A stretch of DNA of 64,000 bases from assembly GCA_002786025.1 (NCBI GenBank), contig NHNW01000029.1, positions 7,384 to 71,383 of the forward strand, written 5' to 3'. Of this stretch, positions 31,567-42,033 are shown piece after piece. The DNA comes from Zasmidium citrigriseum. Lineage: Eukaryota; Ascomycota; Dothideomycetes; Mycosphaerellales; Mycosphaerellaceae. Position numbers and translations under genes: made by a program. The notes under the pieces are model-generated. The model worked only from the letters and a program-made list of their open reading frames with translations, made no database searches and was not told the DNA's origin. The first letter of the stretch is position 1. Every line of letters starts with the position of its first letter.

Positions 31567-34473
31567 ATGTTCAACTTCACGCCGCTGCTGGGCGCGCAGT
31601 CCGACTCGCCGGCCTCGCAATCCCTCCTCGAGCTCGATGGCGGCGTCAAGGTGCTGGTGGACGTTGGCTGGGACGAGACTTTCGATGCAGAGAAGCTGCA
31701 GGCATTGGAGAAGCACGTGTCGACGCTGTCCTTCATCCTCCTGACGCACCCGACCATCGATCACATCGGCGCGTACGCCCACTGCTGCAAGCACATTCCA
31801 CTCTTCGCCAAAGTCCCCGTCTACGCGACTACGCCCGTCATCAACCTGGGACGAACGCTCCTCGCCGATCTCTATGCCTCCTCGCCGCTCGCTGCCTCGA
31901 TCATTCCGATATCGACAATCAGTGGAGCTCCCACGACTGTACGACCTGAATCCACCCCAAATCTACTCTACACGCCTCCGACACCCGACGAGATCGCGAC
32001 TTACTTCAATCTGGTCCATCCTTTGAAGTACAGCCAGCCTCACCAACCTATACCCTCATCATGGTCACCTCCTCTCGGCAATCTCACCATCACCGCATAC
32101 AGCGCAGGTCACACGCCTGGTGGTACGATATGGCACATTCAACACAGTCTGGAGAGTATTGTGTATGCTGCGGATTGGAACCAGGGTCGTGAGAATCTGT
32201 TGTCGGGCGCAGCATGGCTTGGGAATTCCAGCGAGATCATTGAAGCTTTGCGAAGACCAACAGCATTGATCTGCAGCTCAAGAGGTGTGCAGAAAACGGA
32301 CACCTTACCCAGGAGGAAGAGAGATGAGGCGCTCGTCGGTCTTATACGGGATACAATTGCACAAGGTGGAAAGGTCTTGATACCCACAGACTCCTCTGCA
32401 CGTGTATTGGAGCTGGCCTTCATTCTGAACCACACATGGCGGGAGAACATCAGCGGACCTCACGCGGACACATACCGGCATGCCAAGATCTACATGGCCA
32501 GCAAGAGTAGCACAAGCACTGTGCGTCAACTTCAGGGTATGCTCGAATGGATGGATGAAGCCATCATCAGGGATGCCGAAGCCGCTATGAGCCAGGGAGG
32601 TGACGACAAGAAAGTGCCGACGTTGCTGGACTGGAAGTACGTGAAGCAGATCGAACGCAAGACGCAGTTTGAGAGAGCCATGAGGAGATCGTCGCCCTGC
32701 ATCATGCTTGCAAGCGATACATCCCTCGAATGGGGCTTCTCAAGGCAAGCGCTGGACATTTTCGCCGCGGATCCTCGAAATCTGGTCATTTTGACGGAGA
32801 ACATGTCTGCCACTAAAAGTGCATATTCCAGTCTTGCGAAACAACTCATGGACTGCTATCGAGATCGTGTCGGTCAAGCATCAAAGGGCAGCGCCGCCAA
32901 GGTCGTCAGTGCTGACGGTCATAATGTCCTTGTTCGAGATGTTCAAACTTCGCTTCTGACCTCAGACGAGGATGCACTCTATCAGCAATACTTTGCACGC
33001 CAGCAGCAGATGCACAGCAACCTGCAAGGCGATAACACTGGAGCAGATCCTTCGGTGGAGGTCGCTGATGAGCAGGCTGAAGAGTCGTCAGATGATGAAG
33101 ACGATGAAGAGGATACCGAGCATCAAGGTCGGGCGCTGAATGTATCTGCCCAAATGACGCAGAGCAATAAGCGTAAAGTTGGTCTGTCCGACGCTGAGCT
33201 GGGCATCAATGTACTCGTCCGCAGCAAGAATGTGCATGACTTTGACGTGCGCAACAAGCGTGGCAGAGAGAAGATGTTTCCTTTTGTCCCTCATCGTAGT
33301 AAGCAGGACGATTTCGGGGATATTATCAAGCCCGAGGACTACCTTCGTGCCGAGGAGAGAAACGACATCGACGGCGTGGACATGCGGGATGGGGCGAAGC
33401 CAGCATCTGCAGAAGTCGGACAGAAGCGAAAATGGGATAACGTCGCTTCCAAGGATGCTGCCAAAGGCCAGAAGGCACAGAAACAAGAGCAGAACAAAAA
33501 GGCCAAGGTTGAGCGAGAGCCTGATGACATCGATGCACTCATTGCTCGAGCTACAGGCGAAGATCCATCCGCCGCCGCGGCAGGTGGCCCTACCAATGGG
33601 GCAGTATCCGAGTCGAGCGACCACGACGACAGCGACTACGAACCGGAAGACGGCGGCGTTGAAGGTCCTCAGAAAGCTGTGTTCGAGAACCGAACCCTCA
33701 CCCTCAATCTGAAGATCGCATTTATCGACTTTGCCGGCCTACACGAGAAGAGAGATCTGCAGATGTTGATACCTATGATTCGGCCCCGAAAATTGATTCT
33801 GATATCTGGCGATTCATCAGAAACTCAAGCATTGGCTGATGAATGCCGACAACTGCTGGCTGGCGAGGGTGAAGAATCGAGTTCTGACGTGTTTGCGCCT
33901 GTGATCGGAGAATTGGTGGATGCTAGTGTCGACACCAATGCATGGACTCTCAAGCTCAGCCGGCAGCTCGTCAAGAAGCTCACGTGGCAGAACGTGAAAG
34001 GTTTGGGAGTCGTCGCTCTCACGGGGCGGTTGGAAGCAGAGCCAGTAGAAGAGCCAAAGGAAGATGAAGAGGGTGCCAAGAAGAAGGTGAAACTGGCAAA
34101 GCAAGAGCCTGAGGTCGAGGATCAATCAGCGATACCGGCCATGCCTGTCCTTGATCTGGTCAACACGGCTGCTACCGCCGTTGGCGTCGCCCAGCAGAGG
34201 GCTACACAACCCGTGCATGTTGGCGATCTGAGGCTCGCAGACCTGAGAAGGTTGATGCAAGCCTCAGGTCACACGGCAGAGTTCCGCGGTGAAGGCACCT
34301 TGCTGATCGACAGCACGGTTGTGGTGAGGAAATCCGCGACCGGCAAGATCGAAGTTGAAGCTGGCGCAGGAGGTCTCAGCAGACCTCAATTCCGCACCAA
34401 GGAGATGGAGGGCAGCTTTTATGCGGTGCGGAAGTTGATTTACAACGGCTTGGCTGTCGTTGCTGGTGTATGA
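31567..34473 (+). CDS. Cleavage and polyadenylation specificity factor CPSF100/Cft2
   Basis: Single exon, 968 aa. The N-terminal metallo-beta-lactamase fold starts FTPLLGAQSDSPASQSLLELDG. The zinc motif is degenerate (LTHPTIDHIGAY in place of HxHxDH), as in CPSF100 proteins, which do not cut RNA themselves. A beta-CASP region follows (ILIPTDSSARVLELAFIL, LASDTSLEWG). An acidic Ser/Asp/Glu insert lies near residue 500 and a Lys-rich disordered region near 615-650. The C-terminal domain (LNLKIAFIDFAGLHEKRDLQ) contacts the nuclease subunit. It acts in nuclear pre-mRNA 3'-end cleavage. Confidence 0.94.
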   Translation: MFNFTPLLGAQSDSPASQSLLELDGGVKVLVDVGWDETFDAEKLQALEKHVSTLSFILLTHPTIDHIGAYAHCCKHIPLFAKVPVYATTPVINLGRTLLADLYASSPLAASIIPISTISGAPTTVRPESTPNLLYTPPTPDEIATYFNLVHPLKYSQPHQPIPSSWSPPLGNLTITAYSAGHTPGGTIWHIQHSLESIVYAADWNQGRENLLSGAAWLGNSSEIIEALRRPTALICSSRGVQKTDTLPRRKRDEALVGLIRDTIAQGGKVLIPTDSSARVLELAFILNHTWRENISGPHADTYRHAKIYMASKSSTSTVRQLQGMLEWMDEAIIRDAEAAMSQGGDDKKVPTLLDWKYVKQIERKTQFERAMRRSSPCIMLASDTSLEWGFSRQALDIFAADPRNLVILTENMSATKSAYSSLAKQLMDCYRDRVGQASKGSAAKVVSADGHNVLVRDVQTSLLTSDEDALYQQYFARQQQMHSNLQGDNTGADPSVEVADEQAEESSDDEDDEEDTEHQGRALNVSAQMTQSNKRKVGLSDAELGINVLVRSKNVHDFDVRNKRGREKMFPFVPHRSKQDDFGDIIKPEDYLRAEERNDIDGVDMRDGAKPASAEVGQKRKWDNVASKDAAKGQKAQKQEQNKKAKVEREPDDIDALIARATGEDPSAAAAGGPTNGAVSESSDHDDSDYEPEDGGVEGPQKAVFENRTLTLNLKIAFIDFAGLHEKRDLQMLIPMIRPRKLILISGDSSETQALADECRQLLAGEGEESSSDVFAPVIGELVDASVDTNAWTLKLSRQLVKKLTWQNVKGLGVVALTGRLEAEPVEEPKEDEEGAKKKVKLAKQEPEVEDQSAIPAMPVLDLVNTAATAVGVAQQRATQPVHVGDLRLADLRRLMQASGHTAEFRGEGTLLIDSTVVVRKSATGKIEVEAGAGGLSRPQFRTKEMEGSFYAVRKLIYNGLAVVAGV

Positions 34474-35086
34474 GGGAAGAGATACCCAATGTTATTGCGA
34501 CACTTTCTGAAGCATTCAAATTCGCAGCATACTTCGATTTCGTTGTTATCAGGCAAGTCGCTGCCTGGAAGTATGCGTGCTGACTTGTCTTAGACCCGAG
34601 CCTCACGCACCAAGCTACAGCATTCCATCGCCCCTGACCAAGTCACCGACGCCCAGCATGACGAAGACGACGAATAATATTGCATTCTCGCTGTTCGACC
34701 GCTGAATGACGACGCTACCCGGAACTCGCACGCTGGCATTTGTGACCCGCAGCCTTGCACCTGATACGTTTCCCCAAATCGCATCATCAATCCGTCCTCG
34801 TGGCAAGGCCCGGCTTTCGACATACCATGCCAGCACAGCAACTTTCGCCACCACAGCTCATCATTCGCAGTCTTCACCACTGCATGATCTATTCGCAATG
34901 TTTGCTGGACAACCATGATCGCATTCTTCACCCCTGCATCTCCCGAGCCTTGTCACACAGCCGTCTTCCCATAACTGTTCAAATAGCCACTTCTCTGCTC
35001 CAGCAATCCACTCCTCCATCCAGCAACCCAACAACCTTCTTCACAACCGACCAAAAACCACGAACAAACCCAAACTCATCATTCAC
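34474..35086. other. Intergenic
   Basis: This region is the 3' flank of Cft2 and the promoter of the Pro-rich protein. A minus-strand frame at 34615-34854 ends in a hydrophobic stretch but has no supporting evidence. Confidence 0.5.
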
Positions 35087-35854
35087 ATGAACTTCGCCCC
35101 CTACCAGTGGCGCGCGGGAGAAGGCTACCTCCCTCCACCAGGCTCCATGGCGATGCCCCTCTACCCCCAGCCCTCCTACCCTTCACCATGGTACTATCCC
35201 CACGGAGGCTTTCCCGGCGCCTACCCAGCAGGCCCCTGCGTCGCCGTCCCACCGCCCAAACCCGCTGCACCGAGCTCCGCCGCTCCTCCTCCACCTCCTC
35301 CACCTCCGGCACCGAAGAAGAAGCCCGAACCAAAGAAAGACGACGATGCCAAAACCGTCGCTCACAGCCTATCCGCATCAGCTGCCCCCTCATGTCGCCC
35401 CGGCGTAAACTACATGCACGCCTCCAGCCACACCCTCCTGCATATCTTCAACAAAGCCGCCCCCGTCTGGGAACCCAAATACAAAACCGAGTCTTTGGCT
35501 TTCAAGATCTTCAAAGCCAGCACAGGGTTTACGGTCAAGGAGGTCATTGAGAAGGTCATCAAGAGGGTTCCCGAGGAGAAAGAGAAGTGGGCTGTCACGG
35601 AGGTTGTGGAGGTTGGTGGGGGGGAGTGGTTGAAGGTGAGTCTCTCTTCTTTCTTTGTTGCTGGGGTGGCTGGGGGATGAGGGTTTGAGATTGGGGGATG
35701 GGGGAAGGGGCGATTGATGCTGACTTGTTTGCAGGGTACGACGATTGAGCATGGGAGTGATAAGGCTAAGGGGACGCTGGGGAGTATGGGGTGGGATGAG
35801 AGGAAGGGGAGTGGTGGGGTGCCGCCGGTTTGGTTGGTTGTTCATAAGGTTTGA
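35087..35854 (+). CDS. Proline-rich conserved hypothetical protein
   Basis: Two exons (35087-35635, 35735-35854) give 222 aa. The N-terminal 90 residues are rich in Pro, Tyr and Gly, including a run of Pro, then a Lys/Asp/Glu-rich linker. The C-terminal 110 residues are compact and look folded (THTLLHIFNKAAPVWEPK..., then TVKEVIEKVIKR and WLVVHKV). I recall similar 'NKAAPVWEPKY' domains in other Dothideomycete proteins, but no function. The spliced second exon reads cleanly to stop. Confidence 0.65.
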
Positions 35855-36101
35855 AGAATGCGTGATTGAGATGAGAGGCGGTGTTGTAGGGATCTGTGGT
35901 TGTGCTGATTATTGCTCTGGATGTGTTTTGCTCCTTTGATTGCTTGGGAAAAAGTGCCTTGTTGGTTGGCTGGATTGATGATTTGCCCTTGCCGATGGAT
36001 ACTAATAACGACGGTTTGAGGATGCACGTGCAAGAAAGATCCATTGGAGACCTTGTAAGAGCATGCTTTATTTGAAATAGATTAACAAAAGCACATCATC
36101 A

Positions 36102-36248
36102 TTAGCCATTGTCCACCTCTCCGCTACGATCTCTATCCTCGTCATCCTCCATTATTACTCGCTCCGGACAATCGATCTCGTGGAATGGGAGCTCTTGATC
36201 GCAGACTTGGCAGATGTCGTCTTCAATGACTCCGTGAACGTTGCCCAT
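36102..36248 (-). CDS. Small CCHC-finger protein C (48 aa)
   Basis: The frame MGNVHGVIEDDI is followed by C13-QV-C16-DQELPF-H23-EID-C27, then PERV and an acidic tail (MEDDEDRDRSGEVDNG). Cys/His positions match protein B (14925-15044) exactly, and both share IED-x-x-C and the D-C-P ending. It lies just downstream of the tautomerase gene on the same strand. Function unknown. Confidence 0.5.
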   Translation of the reverse strand: MGNVHGVIEDDICQVCDQELPFHEIDCPERVIMEDDEDRDRSGEVDNG

Positions 36249-36452
36249 GGTAAATGTTGTGAATGCGTAAGTGGCAATGATGTCTCGTGGGCGAAGCTCA
36301 GGGCTAGTACAAGGGCGTGGTAGTTTGTTGCTTGACTGATGGGTAGAAAGGTATATGTGCGCGTGGTTAATGGTACGTGGAATGATAATACCGTGATTGA
36401 GAGGCAGTGCATAAGACAGAGAATCGACACAGCGTAGCCCCTCCTCCCTCGT

Positions 36453-36968
36453 TCACGCCGCCTGTCCCACCAACCCCCTCTCCCTAACGTCCCTGACAAA
36501 CTCCCCAAAAACCTCATCCCCACCCCTCGCCTTGCTCTCAAACTCCCCCCAATGCTCCCTCATCCACTCCCAATCCTCCCCAGCCGGCGCCGTAAAGAAA
36601 CCACCCTCATACCCCGCCGCAATTCCTCCCACAAGCACACAACTCCACAATTCCCTATCCCCCTCGCCCTCTTCCTTCCCTTTCACGACTATATCGTTCC
36701 AACTCTCCACAATATCCCGAATAACCCCCTCATGATCTTTCCTCGTTCGCGACGGTCCCGCACGTATCACGCCGCGAATGTGGTTTCCTTGACGTCGAAT
36801 GCCGCCGATGTAGACTGCGTTGTTGGCGGTTTCGTTGTAGAAGCGGACGTTGACGAGGAAGGTTGGGGCGGTGTAGTGGGTTGTGTGGATGGTTGTTATG
36901 CGGCGGGCGAGGGCGTCTTGTTGTGTTGGGGAAAGGGGGGTGATGTGGCGGATTTCGTAGATTGGCAT
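36453..36968 (-). CDS. Tautomerase-superfamily protein, cis-CaaD-like
   Basis: Single exon, 171 aa. The N-terminus MPIYEIRHITPLS puts Pro at position 1 after Met removal, the catalytic base of this superfamily. The following TTIHTTHYTAPTFLVNVRFYN fits the cis-3-chloroacrylic acid dehalogenase-like (Tautomerase_3) pattern. A second half, IIRGVIRAGPSRTRKD in outline, corresponds to the repeated beta-alpha-beta unit. Fungal members are common and mostly uncharacterised. The native substrate is unknown. Confidence 0.8.
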   Translation of the reverse strand: MPIYEIRHITPLSPTQQDALARRITTIHTTHYTAPTFLVNVRFYNETANNAVYIGGIRRQGNHIRGVIRAGPSRTRKDHEGVIRDIVESWNDIVVKGKEEGEGDRELWSCVLVGGIAAGYEGGFFTAPAGEDWEWMREHWGEFESKARGGDEVFGEFVRDVRERGLVGQAA

Positions 36969-37596
36969 GTTTTCGAAGTAAAAGAAAGGCGGCGAGTCAA
37001 TATCACAATGTTTTTTGTTGACGGGAGAAAAGGCTGATCGAGTTGGAAAGGGAAGTTGAAGTGTTGCTCGAAGTCACTTACTCAGAGGGAATATTCATAC
37101 ATCTACCCAGCGATCATTTATGTTGTCCATCATCGAACTCGTATCATGTTCCATACCTCGGTCGTGCCCTCTGTGGAAGAGTTCATAGCCGACGCCGCGG
37201 TATCCGCCAAGACCGCTTTCACATGCAGTTCTTGCGAATTAGGAGAACGCTCGGGCCAATGAAAAGGATAGATTCCAGATTGGGTAATTGGCTCTCCCAC
37301 TGGAGGGTGACACTTTCTGGTATCACTAAACAGATATTTGGCATGGAAAAGTACCGTGGGTAGGTTGAGTGAGCTATCGTTGAGGCCGAGCTACCCGCCT
37401 TATCCATAGCTCTGCCAATTACATCAGCAGCGCCCTGTATTGTCTGAAAGCAGCTCATGATGCAGCAAAACTGGTTACCACCCCGGAGCATGTTGGATCT
37501 TGGTTGCAAATGCAAGTCAGACTCGCCTGCAGACGTTCATTCAAATGATAAATCGCTCGTCTGACCCTCTCCGCTAGACAGCGATGCCTCTGTATC
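36969..37596. other. Intergenic
   Basis: Upstream of the tautomerase. It contains TTCACATGC at 37218-37226. Short frames here have no recognisable product. Confidence 0.45.
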
Positions 37597-37683
37597 TCAC
37601 CAAGTGTGAACGCCCTCGGGGCAATCAAGTGCATGGTGAGGCATCATTTGGTGGCAGATCGGGCAGGGTCGTTGGATCGCCAT
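37597..37683 (-). CDS. Small CCHC-finger protein D (28 aa or first exon)
   Basis: The frame MAIQRP is followed by C7-PI-C10-HQMMPH-H17-ALD-C21, then PEGVHTW and stop. It is the fourth frame in the window with exactly C-x2-C-x4-P-x-H-x3-C. It shares CPIC with protein B and DCP with B and C. The codons before the stop contain GGTGAG, a possible splice donor (ACTTG|GTGAGA), so the real protein may continue in another exon. Function unknown. Confidence 0.42.
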   Translation of the reverse strand: MAIQRPCPICHQMMPHHALDCPEGVHTW

Positions 37684-38313
37684 TGTGGGTTTCGCTGGGC
37701 TTGGTCTGTGGAGATTGTCGAATTGCTGCCGCCGTGGGGTTTTGATTGTGGGTTGAGTATTGCGAATTGACGAGATCGGTCATAGAAGCTGTCACTCATG
37801 TTGGTGTGAAGAGCAGAAGGAGTTGGTGAAGTCGACGGACGAGGCTGCTCCTGCCTTCACCCCTGTCGGAAGGCTTGCACCTGAGGTAGTGACGTTGGGG
37901 AGTGACTTCACCAACAACTTTCATCATGCTTCATCATTCTTCATCGTACGTTGCAACACGGCCACATACTCGAGCCTCGCCATGCATGAAGTATCGATTC
38001 AAGGCTTCATGGAGTCGGAAACAAAACGATTCCGAGTCGCCATGCACACGCACGCTAGACTTTCGTGCTGAGCCGTGAAGTATTCCGTGCTCTCCATTTA
38101 AGCAACATGCCCAGAATACTGAATTGCTGACGACTGAAACTGGCGTGGTCGCTAGTATCGCGGCATTGTGGTAGTATTGAACGGCTTAGTCCTTTTAGAC
38201 GCAATAATATCGGCTCTCGCTCAACACCTCGACTTGCTATTTGAGAGCTGATCTCCTCTCCAGTTTGCGAAACCGATCGCATCTTCCAATTGTTAAAGAA
38301 TCGACCGTTGAAG
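37684..38313. other. Intergenic
   Basis: Upstream regions of microprotein D (-) and of the secreted ADC-like gene (+). Nothing recognised. Confidence 0.5.
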
Positions 38314-39364
38314 ATGCTGATGCGGAAAGCCATTGCAGCGATCGCCACCAGCCTGACAGCCGTGTCGGCTGCGGTGGGATGCACGAACTGCACCAACGAG
38401 TCCACGGAGCCGTACACCCTCGCACCAGCACCATGGACACTCAAAGGAACCATTTACACAACTTTCCTTCTGCCAGGCATAGGGATCGACTTGGGCGGTA
38501 GCCTTCCCACAAAGGCCTTCCCACCATTAGAGCGACAACATCCGGAATCGATTGCTGGAAAGTTCGTTGGAGGAATTGGGACCATTCAAATCATTCGCTA
38601 TACTGAGAGTCCCGTTGGGCCTTATGATGAGATGTTCATCATTCCTGGATTCTTCGAGTATGAGAATGAGGGAAAGGTGGAGAAGAATGTGAGAGTCAGC
38701 AGAATTTATGTCAGCCAGAAGTACTGCGTTTGGAATGCACGGAAGAGTGAGTATCAATGAGCATGGCATTAATCTCAGACTTTGAGCACTGACGTTGTTT
38801 CTTCCAGTCTGGAACCAACCCAAGCACCTCGCCAACTTCAACTGGACAACAAACGACGACGGCAGCGAGAGCGTCAAGATCTACCCCTACGATACCACCG
38901 GCGACGAGACCGAATCGTACCCATCAACGAAGCCGTTCTTCCAAATGACTTTCTCCTCCCTCCTCCCCGAGAACCTCAACGTCGACCTGCTCGGCATCAA
39001 CCTCGGTCTCGATCTCAACCCAGCTATTCCCTTCACCTCCGACCTCTACGGTCTCCTCGGAATCAACGCCACACTAATCCAACCACCTCTTCCACAAGGT
39101 AACGATTCGTTCGGTGCACTGGCTACTGGTGGACCATACTGGAAGTCAGTCGTGCCAGGGCAGTACAGCGATAAGACGTCGGTTGGCACGATGAACCTTG
39201 ACCAGAGCGGCGGTGATGGTGAAGAGACGGGTGTGAATACTGTTGGTGATGAGTTTGAGGAGGCTTTCTGGCCGGGACTGTTGAAGACATCTGTGGCGTT
39301 GAAGATGGAGGATGCGACGCTTACGTTTAGTGAAGAGATGGAGTTGCCTCAGGCGAGGGCATAA
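38314..39364 (+). CDS. Secreted protein, possible acetoacetate-decarboxylase-like fold
   Basis: Two exons (38314-38746, 38808-39364) give 329 aa. MLMRKAIAAIATSLTAVSAAVG is a signal peptide. The body shows PWTLKGTIYTTFLLPG, then PYDEMFIIPGFFEY and RVSRIYVSQKYCVWNARKIWNQPKHLA. This pattern resembles fungal proteins of the acetoacetate decarboxylase superfamily. The family's catalytic Lys environment is not obvious, so an enzymatic role is uncertain. The intron splits the Ile codon in RKIWN, and phases agree. Confidence 0.6.
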
Positions 39365-39919
39365 GATAGGCAAGGGGATGACAAAAGCTAGTCTTGATAT
39401 CGCTAATGTCTAGAACAAGCACATGAAGATGCTGAATTCATCATTCATGGAGCTGCAGCTTGCCGGACCCTCGCTTGCTACGCTATTCTTTGCTCTTGGG
39501 ACATGTTGGCGAATGCGTTCCACGAGGCATGAAGCAAAGCGGGCACTTTCCCAGTCCGCAGACCATCTTTGAAGTTGTGTCGCTGTTTCGCGTGGCCTCC
39601 ATCGTTAAAGCTATTCGTTGATATTTCTGACTGTCGTTCTGCAAGGCGGGCTGAATAATTTGTAGGATCTTCGTGCAGTGTGCGATTGTGTTCTGAGTGC
39701 CACGTCTCGCGAGGCGTGGAGTATGATATAGGCCAGAAAAGGTTTCTTCACTGTATCGAGCAAGTCCTTATTCTCCTGCGAGGCGTCCGTGAAGGCGAGA
39801 GAATCCGTATATGCTAGGGGATCACACGGCGCGGCAGCAGACTGAATCCGGTGAACACAGAAAGTTTGCATGTATTGCGAGTGCTGTCGGTGACTGCTAA
39901 TCGCCAGGTGTGTTCGCTT
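39365..39919. other. Intergenic between convergent genes
   Basis: Lies 3' of both the secreted protein (+) and the GT8 gene (-). A minus-strand frame at 39611-39871 lacks any recognisable motif. Confidence 0.5.
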
Positions 39920-41195
39920 TCATGACGCTGTCTGGTTCTTAATATCATCCCATTTCGGCGCCGGCACACTCAGTATTCTACACAGATCTTTTCGTCGTTT
40001 TCGAAAGTCCGTGTACAGTCCCTTCCAGATCTCACGTTCTCGACAGCCAACTTTGCTGCCGTCACAATCCGGCTGCATCTCTGCAAGTCCTTCGTGTGGC
40101 CACATGATCCAGGGCTTCGGCAATGGCCAGTCACTGAAATGGACCAGTTTCGCTTCTTTGAACGCTCGGTCAGGATCCCAGCTCAGCTTCGACATGTGCT
40201 CCCTAGGCCCATTGATGGTCCCCAGATACGGTGCGTGATCTTTCTTGCGGAACTCCGCGCTTAGCATGGCGTAGCCACGATGTGGTAGGACCATGGCTGA
40301 GGATCCAAAGCGGTGATTCAGCAAGTCCATGTCGTAGTTGCGGCCGACTTGGAAGCCGGGCTTCATCTTCCAGGACATCAAAATGTCGATAAAGTTCTTT
40401 AATTCCAGAGGATTCGGCTCGATCAACATGAGCAGGCTTGTCAAAGGCCACTCGTTCGGCTTGGTGTCTGACCAATACGCCCTCGGCATCGCCACGGCAG
40501 CACTAGGTGCCAGGAAGAGCTCATCCATGTGCTGAAGCAACGTGATATCGCTGTCAAGATGGAGCACTCGATCGTATTCGTACAACTCAAATGCACGCAG
40601 CTTGGTGATGGAGGTTGACCAGGAACTTGGGGCGTTCAGTGTTCCTGGTTCGGCTTTGCCATCGGTGTCCAGAAGGGCCACTGGATGGAGCTTCACATTC
40701 CAATACTTCTTTGCCCGGATCAGCAGCTGGCTGTTTCTATCCTGCTCGGATTCGTCTTCGAGGTCCCATTCCTGTGGGTAGAGAAGAACTCTGTCGGCTT
40801 TGCTCTTGAATCTGTGCAGTGATTCGAAGACCATGTATGCTATGGTGAATTAGCTAAGATCTTCTGCCCAAGATGAAGATTCACCCACCGTTACACAAGT
40901 TGTGGTTGTCGGTCACATATCTTCTTCGTGTCAGTGAGAAATCTTTCAGTGTATCTCTTCTTCTTACTCACTGAACATAAGCAAACCGCTTCCAATCAAT
41001 AGGCGGAGGCTTCGCTTCTCCCTTAGTATTCAGATACCATAGCAGGCAAAGTCCAAGCAGAACCGTTGCCACAAGCCCCTGATATCGGCGGCGGATCAGG
41101 TAGTACCAGGATCTTATGATGCCTCCAAGACTCTGATCTCGCGGTTGATACCGAGGCTTGATTGGATTGCCCCAGTCATCGTAGTCTTCGCCCAT
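39920..41195 (-). CDS. Golgi glycosyltransferase family 8, Gnt1-like
   Basis: Three exons (41195-40972, 40920-40889, 40839-39920) give 391 aa. It is a type II membrane protein: a short cytosolic N-terminus, then a membrane anchor near residues 40-55 (GLVATVLLGLCLLWYL). The GT-A catalytic domain contains the DxD metal motif in VLHLDSDITLLQ. QYVTDNHNLCNA, read across the first two introns, is the conserved start of the domain. The middle exon is only 32 nt. Related fungal enzymes include glycogenin-like and N-acetylglucosaminyltransferase Gnt1. Donor and acceptor sugars are not known here. Confidence 0.85.
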
Positions 41196-42033
41196 TCCCA
41201 GAGGTTGATGTCTTTGATGATTCCATTGGAAAGTTGGCGATGTTTGACGCGCGGTCGTTCGAGGCGGACGGCGCGGAACATTCTTCGGGCCGATGAAGTT
41301 CGGGAAGCGAAAGTCGTGGGCTAGGAATGCCAACAGCACCAACGTCTTCTTGAGGCGTGAGTTCAAGATCAATGTTAGAAACGAATCTCTTCCGACTCTG
41401 ATTTCTCAGTCCTTTTACAGCATTGTGCGGATCATCAAGATCACATGTTCCGGACTTCTACGTCACCAACTGTGCCACAGCTTTTTGTAGGAAGGATTCA
41501 CTCGCTTTGAGTTTACCCAGCTGGACCGTGCTTGGAGGTGCATATTGTCCTCCCTCTTCACTCCTTCTCCCCTTTCATCAGCACATACAACAATGCAAGA
41601 CACGTCCTTCCACGAACATCGTGAGCACTGCCACTTCAGGCCAGCAGCCTCTTGGTCATCGTCATGCCTTTGAAATGAGGCTGCCTTCGCGGATCATTCG
41701 GAGAAGAATCCATTGCCTCTTCAGTCTCGCAGGCAGAACCGCTTTGGGAGGTTTGTTTACATCATCGAACTCTAGACGGCAGGCTGAAGGAAACCTCCTA
41801 TGATCTGAAAACTTCATGTTTGCGGTGGCGCATGTTCGTTGTGACGAACTGCGCGATGGCTTCCCATTCCATCTTCGCAATTGAAACAATGGCCAGCACG
41901 TTTCGAGTATGCTGTGCCTCACAGAGGCAGCTAAAACATATAAGAGGCATTGTGAAGACGCTGCAAAACAGCACTGAAACAACACACAGTACTTACTGAA
42001 TACACAGATCGAAAGCATTGAGACCTTCCAGCC
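41196..42033. other. Intergenic, divergent promoter region
   Basis: Lies between the GT8 gene (-) and the secreted hydrolase (+). No other feature recognised. Confidence 0.5.

Noticed and set aside
34615..34854. 79-residue minus-strand frame with a hydrophobic C-terminal segment
   Set aside because: No motif, no splice partner and no neighbour support. It could be a small membrane protein, but evidence is too thin to list.
37145..37261. Possible fifth CxxC microprotein (ending CSSCELGERSGQ)
   Set aside because: It has C-x2-C but no His or third Cys at the family spacing.
39611..39871. 86-residue minus-strand frame between convergent genes
   Set aside because: No recognisable motif, and it lies between two 3' ends where UTRs are expected.
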